Shown here in pieces: positions 37,201 through 64,000 of a stretch of 64,000 nucleotides of DNA. Below the pieces are notes generated by a model. It searched no databases. It was given only the letters and a program-made list of their open reading frames with translations, and was not told where the DNA came from. How positions within the stretch are numbered: position 1 is the first letter of the stretch; every line of letters begins with the position of its first letter. The DNA is from Ridgeia piscesae (taxonomy: Eukaryota; Annelida; Polychaeta; Sabellida; Siboglinidae), in assembly GCA_025642075.2 (NCBI GenBank), contig JAODUO010000043.1:553501-617500 (forward strand), in the 5' to 3' direction. Made by a program: the position numbers and the translations under genes.

Positions 37201-37326
37201 ACTTCAGTTACCAGCTAAATTGTCATCCATTACCCTAACCCTATCGAACTTATTTCACACCCTCCCTGACTGAATGGATGGTATCAGAAATACTATCTAT
37301 ACATAGGTTGATATTCTTTTAAATGT

Positions 37327-40300
37327 TCCAATGCAACCTCATGCAGCGTATGACTCCAACAGACCCCTCCTGCAGCGTATGACTCCAACAGACCCCTACT
37401 GCTGCATATGACTCTGGGACAACAGACCCCTCCTGCAGCGTATGACTCCAACCGACCCCTCCTGCAGTGTATGACTCCAACAGACCCCTCCTGCAGCATA
37501 TGACTCCAACAGACCCCTCCTGCAGCATATGACTCCAACTGACCCCTCCTGCAGCATATGACTCCAACTGACCCCTCCTGCTGCATATGACTCTGGGACA
37601 ACAGACCCCTCGTGCAGCGTATGACTCCAACCGACCCCTCCTGCAACGTATGACTCCAACAGACCGCCCCTGCAGCATATGACTCCAACTGACCCCTTCT
37701 GCAGAGTATGACTCCAGCTGACCCCTCCTGCAGCATATGACTCCAACTGACCCCTCCTGCAGTGTATGACTCCAACAGACCCCTCCTGCAGCGTATGACT
37801 CCAACAGACCCCTCCTGCAGCGTATGAATCGAGTAAAGTAAAACAAATTGAATGACCCCTGCCCAGTGTTTCACACAGGGGGCATCACTCCAACTGACCC
37901 CTCCTGCAGCGTATGACTCCAACAAACCCCTCCTGCAGCATATGACTCCAACAGATCCCTCCTGCAGCATATGACTCCAACAGACCCCTCCTGCAGCATA
38001 TGACTCCAACAGACCCCTCCTTCAGCATATGACTCTAACTGACCCCTCCTGCAGCATATGACTCCAACAGATCCCTCCTGCAGCATATGACTCCAACAGA
38101 CCCCTCCTGCAGCATATGACTCCAACAGACCCCTCCTGCAGTGTATGACTCCAACTGACCCCTCCTGCAGCATATGACTCCAACAGACCCCTCCTGCAGC
38201 ATATGACTCCAACAGACCCCTCCTGCAGCGTATGACTCCAACAGACCCCTACTGCAGCGTATGACTCCAACTGACCCCTCCTGCAGCATATGACTCCAAC
38301 AGACCCCTCCTGCAGCGTATGACTCCAACAGACCCCTCCTGCAGCGTATGACTCCAACAGACCCCTCCTGCAGCATATGACTCCAACAGACCCCTCCTGC
38401 AGCGTATGACTCCAACAGACCCCTCCTGCAGCGTATGACTCCAATAGACCCCTCCTGCAGCGTATGACTCCAACCGACCCCTCCTGCAGCGTAAGACTCC
38501 AACAGACCCCTCCTGCAGCGTATGACTCCAACAGACCCCTCCTGCAGCATATGACTCCAACAGACCCCTCCTGCAGCATATGACTCCAACTGACCCCTCC
38601 TGCAGCATATGACTCCAACTGACCCCTCCTGCTGCATATGACTCTGGGACAACAGACCCCTCGTGCAGCGTATGACTCCAACAGACCCCTCCTCCAGGTA
38701 TGACTCCAACATACCCCTCCTGCAGCTATGAATCGGGAAAAAAATGACCCCTCCGTGCAACAGGGATACTCCAACGACCCCTCCTGCAGCGTATGACTCC
38801 AACAGACCCCTCCTGCAGCATATGACTCCAACAGACCCCTCCTGCAGCGTATGACTCCAACAGACCCCTCCTGCAGCGTATGACTCCAACAGACCCCTCC
38901 TGCAGCATATGACTCCAACAGACCCCTCCTGCAGCATATGACTCCAACGACCCCTCCTGCAGCGTATGACTCCAACAGACCCCTCCTCAGCATATGACTC
39001 CAACAGACCCCTCCTGCAGCGATATGACTCTGGGACAACAGACCCCTCCTGCAGCATATGACTCCAACAGACCCCTCCTGCAGCATATGACTCCAACAGA
39101 CCCCCTCCTGCAGCAGTATGACTCCAACGACCCCTCCTGCAGCATATGACTCCAACAGACCCCTCCTGCAGCATATGACTCCAACAGACCCCTCCTGCAG
39201 CGTATGACTCCAACAGACCCCTCCTGCAGCGTATGACTCCAACAGACCCCTCCTGCAGCGTATGACTCCAACAGACCCCTCCTGCAGCATATGACTCCAA
39301 CTAGACCCCTCCTGCAGCGTATGACTCCAACAGACCCCTCCTGCAGCATATGACTCCAACTGACCCCTCCTGCAGCGTATGACTCCAACAGACCCCTCCT
39401 GCAGCGTATGACTCCAACAGACCCCTCCTGCAGCGTATGACTCCAACAGACCCCTCCTGCAGCATATGACTCCAACAGACCCCTCCTGCAGCGTATGACT
39501 CCAACAGACCCCTCCTGCAGCATATGACTCCAACAGACCCCTCCTGCAGGATATGACTCCAACAGACCCCTCCTGCAGCTATGACTCCAACAGACCCCTC
39601 CTGCAGCAGTATGACTCCAACGACCCCTCCTGCAGCATATGACTCCAACTGACCCCTCCTGCTGCATATGACTCGGACAACAGACCCCTCCTGCAGCGTA
39701 TGACTCCAACGACCCCTCCTGCAGTATGACTCCAACAGACCCCCTGCAGCATATGACTCCAACGACCCCTTCTGCAGCAGTATGACTCCAAATGACCCCT
39801 CCTGCAGCTATGACTCCAACAGACCCCTCCTGCAGCGTATGACTCCAACAGACCCCTCCTGCAGCAGTATGACTCCAACAGACCCCTCCTGCAGCGATAT
39901 GACTACAAATAAGACCCCTCCTGTTCCAGGGGTATGACTCCAACGACCCCTCCTGCAGCAGTATGACTCCAACAGACCCCTCCTGCAGCGTATGACTCCA
40001 ACAGACCCCTCCTGCAGCATATGACTCCAAAGACCCCTCCTGCAGCTATGACTCCAACAGACCCCTCCTGCAGCGTATGACTCCAACAGACCCCTCCTGC
40101 AGCATATGACTCCAACAGACCCCTCCTGCAGCATATGACTCCAACAGACCCCTCCTGCAGCATATGACTCCAACAGACCCCTCCTGCAGCGTATGACTCC
40201 AACAGACCCCTCCTGCAGCTATGACTCCAACAGACCCCTCCTGCAGCTATGACTCCAACAGACCCCTCCTGCAGCGTATGACTCCAACAGACCCCTCCTG

Positions 40301-41350
40301 CAGCGTATGACTCCAACAGACCCCTCCTGCAGCTATGACTCCACAGACCCCTCCTGCAGCATATGACTCCAACAGACCCCTCCTGCAGCGTATGACTCCA
40401 ACAGACCCCTCCTGCAGCATATGACTCCAACAGACCCCTCCTGCAGCATATGACTCCAACAGACCCCTCCTGCAGCGTATGACTCCAACAGACCCCTCCT
40501 GCAGCTATGACTCAACGACCCCTCCTGCAGCGTAGACTCCAACAGACCCCTCCTGCAGCGTATGACTCCAACAGACCCCTCCTGCAGCATATGACTCCAA
40601 CAGACCCCTCCTGCAGCGTATGACTCCAACAGACCCCTCCTGCAGCATATGACTCAAACAGACCCCTCCTGCAGCATATGACTCTCAACAGACCCCTCCT
40701 GCAGCGTATGACTCCAACAGACCCCTCCTCAGGTATGACTCAAACAACCCCTCCTGCAGCATATGACTCAAACAGACCCCTCCTTCAGCGTATGACTCAA
40801 ACAGACCGCTCCTGCAGCATATGACTCAAACAGACCCCTCCTGCAGCATATGACTCCAACAGACCCCTCCTGCAGCATATGACTCCAACAGACCCCTCCT
40901 TCAGCATATGACTCTAACTGACCCCTCCTGCAGTGTATGACTCCAACTGACCCCTCCTGCAGCGTATGACTCCAACAGACCCCTCCTGCAGCACATGACT
41001 CCAACAGACCTACTCCTGCAGTGTATGACTCCAACTGACCCCTCCTGCAGCGTATGACTCCAATAGACCCCTCCTGCAGCGTATGACTCCAACAGACCCC
41101 TCCTGCAGCATATGACTCCAATAGACCCCTCCTGCAGCGTATGACTCCAACAGACCCCTCCTGCTGCATATGACTCCAACAGACCCCTCCTGCAGCGTAT
41201 GACTCCAACAGACCCCTCCTGCTGCATATGACTCCAACAGACCCCTCCTGCAGTGTATGACTCCAACAGACCCCTCCTGCAGCTTATGACTCCAACAGAC
41301 CCCTCCTGCAGCGTATGACTCCAATAGACCGCTCCTACTGCACATGACTC
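37327..41350. repeat. 4-kb array of a 29-bp satellite
   Basis: About 135 copies of a 29-bp unit: GACTCCAACAGACCCCTCCT followed by GCAGCGTAT or GCAGCATAT. Variants include 31-bp GACTCTGGGACAACAG units, single-base indels (dense near 38690-40750) and a 65-bp insertion at 37826-37890 reading AGTAAAGTAAAACAAATTGA then CCCAGTGTTTCACAC. Minus-strand frames stay open for hundreds of codons in all three phases because the unit has no stop; 29 is not divisible by 3, so no fixed protein repeat is encoded. Confidence 0.97.
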
Positions 41351-41437
41351 CAACCAGGGCTTTATGCAGGATGAAATTATTGCCAGTCACACATGTTTTG
41401 GGGGACACATGGATATTAACTGTTTAGCCAGTTTACA

Positions 41438-41995
41438 AACTTTTTAATGTGTCTGATGACCTGAAATGGACTACAAACACACATGTGACACCATTTTCAC
41501 TCACTTTCAAGGCATAACTAACAATATCTATGGTTTTGGAAGACCTTTTTTTGCTCCTTCATTTTTCTACCTGTCTACCCATATTTCTACCGTCCATATT
41601 CGTTTTTACCTGTCCAAATTACGGGTGGACATGTCTCTACATAAAGCTGTGACTCCAACAGACCCCTCCTGCAGCATATGACTCCAATAGACCCCTCCTC
41701 CAGGCTCCAGCGTATGACTCCAACAGACCCCTCCTGCAGCGTATGAATCTAGTAAAGTAAAAAAATGAACGACCCCTGCCCAGTGTTTCACCCAGGGGGG
41801 ATGATTCCAGTCATGTGGACAGGTAAAACCTGTTGTAGACAGGTAGAAATATCACAGGACAGGTGGTGGATGGGTAAAAGAATGAAGGGGCAGAAAAGGT
41901 CTTCCTAAATCATATATATTGACAGTTATGCCTTGAAAATGGGTGTAACCCGTGTGTTTGTAGTTTGTCTCAAGTCATAAAATGCACCTCAACCG
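41438..41995. mobile_element. Fold-back element with satellite monomers at its centre
   Basis: The left arm (about 41438-41640) and right arm (about 41808-41995) are inverted, diverged copies: the reverse complement of the left arm contains GACAGGTAGAAAAATGAAGG, AAAAAGGTCTTCC and AGTTATGCCTTGAAA, matched by AAAAGAATGAAGGGGCAGAA, AAAAGGTCTTCC and AGTTATGCCTTGAAA on the right. Between the arms (41641-41807) sit three or four 29-bp satellite monomers plus the same 65-bp AGTAAAGTAAAA / CCCAGTGTTTCAC segment found inside the big array at 37826. Confidence 0.8.
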
Positions 41996-44087
41996 CCTGA
42001 GTTGACAAACCGGTGATTAGAATCTACTGATGTGATGCTTGTCTGGCGCCTAATGTGTAGTGCACATTTTATAGATATGTTGTATCTGACTGAGTTGCCA
42101 GATACTGCCCGTGAGGTCACTCAGGTCGTGTTACTTCTTTATTAGTTCCACTCTCAAATGTTCAGCATATAAATAATTATAAGTCGGTCAGATTAGAAAT
42201 GCAGATGCAGTGCAAATGCTCTAGTGTCCCACTCTGGAGACTACAGTTTATAACCCACTGGCTAGTGACTACCATTGAGAAGTTGAGTCATGTCTGTCAC
42301 TTGTCAGCTCACTAATGTGTTTAGCAATAACATAGAGGATTTATGATGTTCCATTATGTTGTCACCACTCACCAGAGGGGCAGAGACAGTGACACATCTA
42401 GCATACTGGCATCATGTTGGGGGCAGTTATAGCACCATCTGATTACAGGAAACAGGGTTAACCTTGGAACAGCAGACGTAAATCAAGTTTCTTTGAAACG
42501 TATTATAGTTAATCAGGCATTAATGTGGTCTTTAATGTGGAACATGTATCTTTCTACGTAAGTCTATTGTGCAGTGAGCAGTATGCATTTTAGACTGAAA
42601 GTACAGTTAAATTCAATAGGATATTTACATTAGTGGAGCAGTAACCTGGAGAACTCTGAGAAATCCCCTCTAGATAAAGGCTGTATGTTGTTGTGACTGT
42701 GAACTGCCAATAGGTACAGCAATGTAGTTAGTAGTTATCATGTATGTCATGTAGTTATCACCAGAAACACAGATTATCATCAGATGTGTACTTCGAGTAC
42801 TAAATTACTAAGAGTTGTGTACCATGAGCTAGTGCCAAGACATCAATTATGATTCTATTAATACATTCTTAGTCTGGTGTTATTTTGGTCTACTTGGGTC
42901 TTGTGTCTACACCGGTTCAGTCTAGCTGTCACATGTGCTCCTGTGAATTGAAGTTTTATTCTGCTAGCGACACATGTACAGGTATACAGCCAGCCTAGCG
43001 TCATCTGTCTTCACACTATTCTGTTGAAGTGTGCATGTGTGTCATGCCAGCTAGCCCCTTGGAAGTGTGATCTAATTATAGTCAAATGAAAATCCAGCTT
43101 GGCTAACATGGCGTTGTGTAGTGTATATTGTGAGTTACTTCCGTGAGTTCCGTCTTGATTCCACGGCTATAGATAGCTAATCAAATTTTACATTTCCACA
43201 AATTCCAGACGTTCTGTTGACGTTTGTATGCAAGCCCAGACTTGGTGATCTGTTTATAAATAGTAAAATGAAAGTCCAGCTTGGCCGCACAATGTGTACA
43301 AGTGTACTTTTATTGAAAAAATACTTCAAAAAGGGATTGGATACAGTAAGTATCAATCCATTGGGAAACAGACGGAATGTGTATTGACTCTGAGATTGAT
43401 TAACCCTTTTGTCTTGTTGCATGTCTGAGCTTGGTTTCTAAGGATATAGGCTCAATAGAACTTATCTTATTATTATTATTAAGTAGGCTTCGGCAAGGAT
43501 TTTTCACTCAAATTAACCGTGTTACACATAGAAGTATTAATCTTTGTGAAATAAAATTTATATGCCTAAAACATCATTATGTTGTCTCTTTATATGCCAA
43601 CTTTTGTTCTTGTTACTCAAATAATATGCGTTCAGTAGCATTTCAAAACGACCCACTACTCAACGAAAATCTGCCTGTGGCGACACGCTGTCTGTGCTAA
43701 GATGCTATGTTGTTATGCTAGCGCCTCATCACGTGTACCAATTTAAGCGTAAAATAGGCTTTGTTTTCAAACATCATGCCATGTCAATTTTTGACCAATT
43801 CAATCAGAATAAAGCTTCCAATCATACACCTTTAGTCAAACTTTAGTTTCACTAAGCAATGTATACACAGCTAATGTAGTTTCTTCTTTATTAATATATT
43901 TGTAGGTTTCTATCATTATGCTTAATCCTCCAAACCAGTTAAGTTTTTTTATTATATAACCTATCAAAGAAGATATCTTTTTTTCTATTATCATCATTAA
44001 GTTTTTGAATAAATAGGTTTCATAATGATAAGATAAATGATAAGATATGAATGTTCCATTGATGGTGTTCCTGTTGTGTTCCAGGTC
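41996..44087. other. 5' flank of the DPP8/9 gene
   Basis: No coding exon recognised. The first coding exon starts at a splice acceptor (TTGTGTTCCAG at 44074-44084) three bases before the ATG, so at least one non-coding exon and the promoter must lie upstream, here or further left. I could not pick them from sequence alone. Confidence 0.5.
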
Positions 44088-59079
<14,992 letters not shown>

Positions 59080-61496
59080 TGACACTGTCAACTGTCAACA
59101 CAGCTGTCTGGCTGTACCTTGGGGGCTTCTCTCCCTCACAATGTGCTTACTACTGCAGATGTATCAATGAATGACTGTTTTGTTAACCAGAATCTATGAT
59201 TGTGCATAAATCTGTACAGAACTGAATACGGCCACGTATGTTGCTTTGTCCTCTGGCCTGTATGTCAGCCGTAACCATGACAATGGTCAGTGTGTGTTGT
59301 AAATTTATACCAGACTGACATATATAATGTTCATGTATCTCAGTTGTTTAATACTGTTATTAAAATTCACTGTGTGAATGAAACATACATTTTGACCCAG
59401 CAACCTCAACTTGTAAGTGATGAAACATTGGCAATTATTATGGTAAATCTCAGAAACTTCTCAGTAGTCGCTATATAAAGACATGACGTAATGTATGTAC
59501 CTAAAGCAAAATCTGGCTAATAAAGTATGTACCAAAAGCGGAATCTGACAAATAAAAACCAACATCATATCAGCATTTGAATATAATTTTCCAAAGAAAG
59601 TTTTTCAACAACAATTTTTCATTAAAATATCAACATTTTTAAAAATATATATATTATAAATACTCAATAAGATGCCATTACTGCGCTTGGATTAGTGGGT
59701 TGATCGGTTACGTTTATAATTATTTGGAAATTCATAAAATTTATTAATTCATGATGGTGAAATATATGTTGAGATAAAATGTGATGTAAATGGATTGAAT
59801 ATTTTATTATAGACCTGTATAAAATAATCACTAAATATAAGCTCCAACATATTTAAATATCAACCATTGCAAAGATCTTGAAATCATTATAATACATGAG
59901 ACAGTACTAAGACATAGTTCTGTATAAAATTTTGACAATTTACTAATGCATTTTCTTTTGATTATAATTCAGATGTTCTTAAATCAATATATGTCAGACA
60001 GAAACTGCTTGTGTACATGTTCTGGTCTCATGAGAAGTGTTATTACTTGGGACTGTTTCATGACAAAACAAAGTTAATACAGTGATTTGCTAAAATGTGT
60101 ATTTGCTGACTGACTTGTCAATATAATAGTCCTAAGATTACAAAGCTACTGCAAATGTGATGTAACAAAAATTGCATATACTGTATACTCCGACTATATC
60201 ACCTTTATATACGACATACGTGCATCAAATGTAATACTTTGCAATCATAATGGCTTTCTAAATGCTTCTGTATGTTGCATTAAAGTTACTGAGAAAGCAT
60301 AATTACCCAGGTACTTTTATTTTCCACAGTACTACAGTCAACGTTACATCTGCTTCCTTGAGTAGATCAGATTTTATGAGTTATGTGTTGAACCATTTAC
60401 AATATAATGTACAGTATCGTGTATAATATTATACTGATGTGAAATTGTATGCATGTTTGTGTGCTTGTACTTTGCAATACGAGAATTGTATACATAACAA
60501 ATGTTTTGTCTGCTGTGACTGACCTATATATTCTTGTGACTTATGATAATATTGAGTTAACATTGTTTAATGAGCCTCATTGTACTACATAAAAGCTGTC
60601 ACCTTTTTTGAGGGTGACTATAATATGTCAGTTGAATAAGGGTTCTTATGAACTGCGATGTAACTTTTAACAAAAGAATTCTCTCTTTTTTGAAATTGTT
60701 TTACCCTAGAAATAATGCTCACAAATCATGCTACCATTTGTGTGTTATTGAAGCTATCAAGGGGATTAATTTGGAACACTTAGCTGAATACCTGAACTTC
60801 TGTAGTAGGTATACCACATACATGACCCAATATGAGGAGAATACTTTGAAAATATACACACAATTTGATCTTTATTTAGACAACTAATAATACAGAATGT
60901 CTTCGATTACTGTGGTCAAAAATGGGTAAGCATTGAAAAAATCTGTTGCATAATGATCATGATGACAGTTACCATATATTACCATGATACAAAATATGTT
61001 GTAATCATAAATAATGACTGAATTCCTGCACAGATTGACAAAAAAGTATTTGGGATAAGAAAGTGATGTCACAACTGGGGTGACATGTTCATTTTGGAAA
61101 TACAAGGCTTATCTGTCGTGTCTAATGGTGAGCTGTCGGACTTGTTTATTTCTAAAGATATACGTAGATGGTTATCAAAGATGCTCACAAATCCACAGAA
61201 TAGAGGTTCTTGAAAGGACAGCCGATGTGCCCCTCCCTCTTTCCCTCGCTCCCTGCAGTGTCTATGATTCAGGATAGGAATGGGTGTATTATAATGGCAA
61301 CAGATGTGTTCACATATGACTTTAGTGTGAAGACTAAGTGTGAATTTAGAGCATAAGAAAAGAAAACAAATCGGCTCTACATTGGTAAAAATGTATTAGC
61401 ACACCTTGGACACCTTGACATGGAACAGAAATTGAGTGATTACAATATTCAGCGCTATCCCACTCGACTTTGTAAATGCCTAACACTTCAACATGT
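59080..61496. other. DPP8/9 3' UTR and flank, no further gene seen
   Basis: AT-rich. The proximal part is the presumed 3' UTR with poly(A) candidates at 59519-59524 and 59551-59556. Beyond that I found no family-like coding exon, RNA gene or repeat array up to the 33/36-bp satellite. Confidence 0.5.
59519..59524 (+). promoter_or_regulatory. Candidate poly(A) signal for DPP8/9
   Basis: AATAAA about 440 bp after the DPP8/9 stop codon, with a second AATAAA at 59551-59556. The surrounding sequence is AT-rich, so usage is a guess. Confidence 0.45.
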
Positions 61497-62465
61497 GATA
61501 TGTCCAACAGTATTCCCCTTCTACCTGTGATACGTATGGCCAACACTTCTCTTTGAAGTATGTTCAACACTTCTCTTCGACCTGTAATAAGTATGTCCAA
61601 CACTTCTCTTTGACCTGTAATAAGTATGTCCAACACTTCTCTTCGACCTGTAATAAGTATGTCCAACACTTCTCTTCGACCTGTAATAAGTATGTCCAAC
61701 ACTTTTCTTCGACCTGTAATAAGTATGTCCAACACTTCTCTTCGACCTGTAATAAGTATGTCCAACACTTCTCATCTTTGACCTGTAATAAGTATGTCCA
61801 ACACTTCTCATCTTTGACCTGTAATAAGTATGTCCAACACTTCTCATCTTTGACCTGTAATAAGTATGTCCAACACTTCTCATCTTTGACCTGTAATAAG
61901 TATGTCCAACACTTCTCATCTTTGACCTGTAATAAGTATGTCCAACACTTCTCATCTTCGACCTGTAATAAGTATGTCCAACACTTCTCTTCGACCTGTA
62001 ATAAGTATGTCCAACACTTCTCTTCGACCTGTAATAAGTATGTCCAACACTTCTCATCTTTGACCTGTAATAAGTATGTCCAACACTTCTCATCTTTGAC
62101 CTGTAATAAGTATGTCCAACACTTCTCATCTTTGACCTGTAATAAGTATGTCCAACACTTATCTTTGACCTGTAATAAATATGTCCTACACTTCTCATCT
62201 TTGACGTGTAATAAGTATGTCCAACACTTCTCATCTTTGACCTGTAATAAGTATGTCCAACACTTCTCATCTTTGACCTGTAATAAGTATGTCCAACACT
62301 TCTCCTCTTCATCCTGTAATAAGTATGTCTAACACTTCTTCTCTTCATCCTGTAATAAGTATGTCTAACACTTCTCCTCTTCATCCTGTAATAAGTATGT
62401 CTAACACTTCTCCTCTTCATCCTGTAATAAGTATGTCTAACACTTCTCCTCTTCAACCTGTAATA
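61497..62465. repeat. 33/36-bp tandem array, block 1
   Basis: About 27 copies of AAGTATGTCCAACACTTCTC followed by TTCGACCTGTAAT (33 bp) or TCATCTTTGACCTGTAAT-type endings (36 bp); the right end shifts to CCTCTTCATCCTGTAAT variants. Unit lengths are multiples of three, so both strands stay open for 250-310 codons. There is no start context, splice site or homology to support translation. Confidence 0.96.
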
Positions 62466-63146
62466 GGGCCTGCAAGTGGGTCACGATACATGGCGTGACT
62501 CCTCGTGACTGGAGCTTATTGGGGACTAAGCGAGACTAATTGGGGACTGGACACAAGAATAATATTCTAACGATGGATGACAGTTGTAGTTTCCGACTGA
62601 TGAATACTAGGAAAATCAGTTCACAAATATCTTGTGTTATACGTTTCTTATCTTAAATGTCTGATTTAATATTGAATTTACCACACTATCATAGACACAT
62701 AGCGATTTACGTAATGCAGATAATCGACACGATGCTAGGCTGTATGTTCTTTTACGGGATTTGCATTTTACTTCTTTTTTTCGATAACACTTATATCTGA
62801 AAAGTTGTCTAAATACATAATCATAACACATGTACACGTTTGGCCCAAACAGGTTGTAAGGGAAAACTGGCACTCTTCATTATTTCAAGTCGCCAAACAC
62901 AAGTATTTCCGCTATTATGCCCCCCATAATAATCGATTAAAATTCATGTTTTCCCGTGATCTTGTCCCCGGAAAAATGTTCCCTGCTTCTGCTTGTAAAA
63001 ATTTTAAAATAAACTGAAATACGCTATTTCGGGACAGTTCGATGATTACGACCAAAACAAAACAAAGTCCTATATGTTAACATGGAGTATATGGACCTCC
63101 CCCAATTTTCCAAGCCTCTTTTTTTCGCGAACTTCCCCCTAAAAGT
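62466..63146. other. Single-copy spacer between satellite blocks
   Basis: No gene recognised. Contains a short internal repetition (TTGGGGACT / GGGACTAAG near 62519-62548) and AT-rich DNA. Confidence 0.4.
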
Positions 63147-64000
63147 TTCCAACATTTCTCTTCGACCAGTAATAAGTATGTCCAACACTTCTCTTTGACC
63201 TGTAATAAGTATGTCCAACACTTCTTATCTTTGACCTGTAATAAATATGTCCTACACTTCTCATCTTTGACGTGTAATAAATATGTCCAACACTTCTTAT
63301 CTTTGACCTGTAATAAATATGTCCAACACTTCTTATCTTTGACCTGTAATAAGTATGTCCAACACTTCTCATCTTTGACCTGTAATAAGTATGTCTAACA
63401 CTTCTTCTCTTCATCCTGTAATAAGTATGTCCAACACTTCTTCTCTTCATCCTGTAATAAGTATGTCAACACTTCTTCTCTTAAAAAACCCCTGTAATAA
63501 TATGTCAACACTTCTTCTCTTCATCCTGTAATAAGTATGTCTAACACTTTTTCTCTTCATCCTGTAATAATATGCCCAACACTTCTTCTCTTCATCCTGT
63601 AATAAGTATGTCTAACACTTCTTCTCTTCATCCTGTAATAAATATGTCTAACACTTCTTCTCTTCATCCTGTAATAAATATGTCTAACACTTCTTCTCTT
63701 CATCCTGTAATAAATATGTCTAACACTTCTCTCTTCATCCTGTAATAAGTATGTCTAACACTTCTTCTCTTCATCCTGTAAAAAATATGTCTAACACTTC
63801 TTCTCTTCACCCTTTAATTATTTCCTTCTCCTTTCACCCTTTAAGATTTTAAATTTTTTTCACCTTAAAAATATTTAACATTTTTCCCTTTTTTGAAAAG
63901 ATGTCTAACACTTCTCCTCTTCATCCTGTAATAATATGTCTAACACTTTTTCCTCTTCATCCTTAATAAGTATGTCTAACACTTCTCCTCTTCACCTGTA
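63147..64000. repeat. 33/36-bp tandem array, block 2, runs off the window
   Basis: Same satellite as 61497-62465, with the CTTCTCTTCATCCTGTAATA variant dominant. The segment 63825-63900 is badly degraded (runs of T, CCCTTTAAG, missing units), which could be biological decay or low-quality assembly in a repeat. The array continues past position 64000. Confidence 0.95.

Noticed and set aside
37293..41408. Minus-strand open frames up to about 500 codons with ESYAAGGVCWSH repeats
   Set aside because: The period is 29 bp, frames shift at every indel, and all three phases are equally open; this is satellite DNA rather than a protein gene.
61521..62456. Open frames of 259-311 codons on both strands
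   Set aside because: Both strands are open because the 33/36-bp unit is stop-free; no splice or start evidence and no protein-family match.

Overview
The window is eukaryotic nuclear DNA: intron-rich, AT-rich, with GT-AG introns and many microsatellites, minisatellites, MITE-like elements and a decayed LINE. The gene content (MNS1, CHTOP, METTL25 and DPP8/9 orthologues) and repeat style suggest an invertebrate metazoan, most likely a lophotrochozoan such as a mollusc. That taxonomic call is inference; the gene identities are much firmer. Gene models were built by hand from protein-family similarity plus splice sites, and each keeps one continuous reading frame across all junctions.

Layout. 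1-424: edge of a 50-bp satellite. 1827-8544 (-): MNS1, a ciliary/axonemal coiled-coil protein, 11 coding exons. 8545-14063: mostly featureless intergenic DNA with one TA-flanked MITE-like element. 14064-17868 (+): CHTOP, an Arg-Gly-rich mRNA-export/PRMT1-target protein, 5 coding exons, with a 53-bp array and a degenerate second copy of exon 4 in the last large intron. 19192-34762 (-): a METTL25-family putative methyltransferase, 11 coding exons, tail-to-tail with CHTOP; its introns hold several kilobases of tandem repeats, palindromic AT-loop elements and a dead antisense LINE. 34763-44087: intergenic and 5' flanking DNA with a second MITE copy, a 4-kb array of a 29-bp satellite and a fold-back element. 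44088-59079 (+): a complete DPP8/DPP9-type serine dipeptidyl peptidase, 19 coding exons, 876 codons, with Ser-Asp-His triad and Glu-Glu motif; one intron carries a 753-bp hAT-like element with an 8-bp target-site duplication. 59080-64000: 3' flank and two blocks of a 33/36-bp satellite running off the window end.

The four genes are not an operon and show no shared pathway. The most striking observation is that minisatellites repeatedly begin exactly at, or contain, splice junctions of the host genes: the METTL25 exon 6 donor plus 37 exonic bases, the DPP exon 4 donor plus 28 exonic bases, the DPP exon 12 acceptor, the CHTOP exon 4 acceptor, and the MNS1 exon 2 and 4 acceptors. The arrays thus carry many copies of authentic or near-authentic splice sites. 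No dedicated new enzyme system, CRISPR array or toxin locus was seen.
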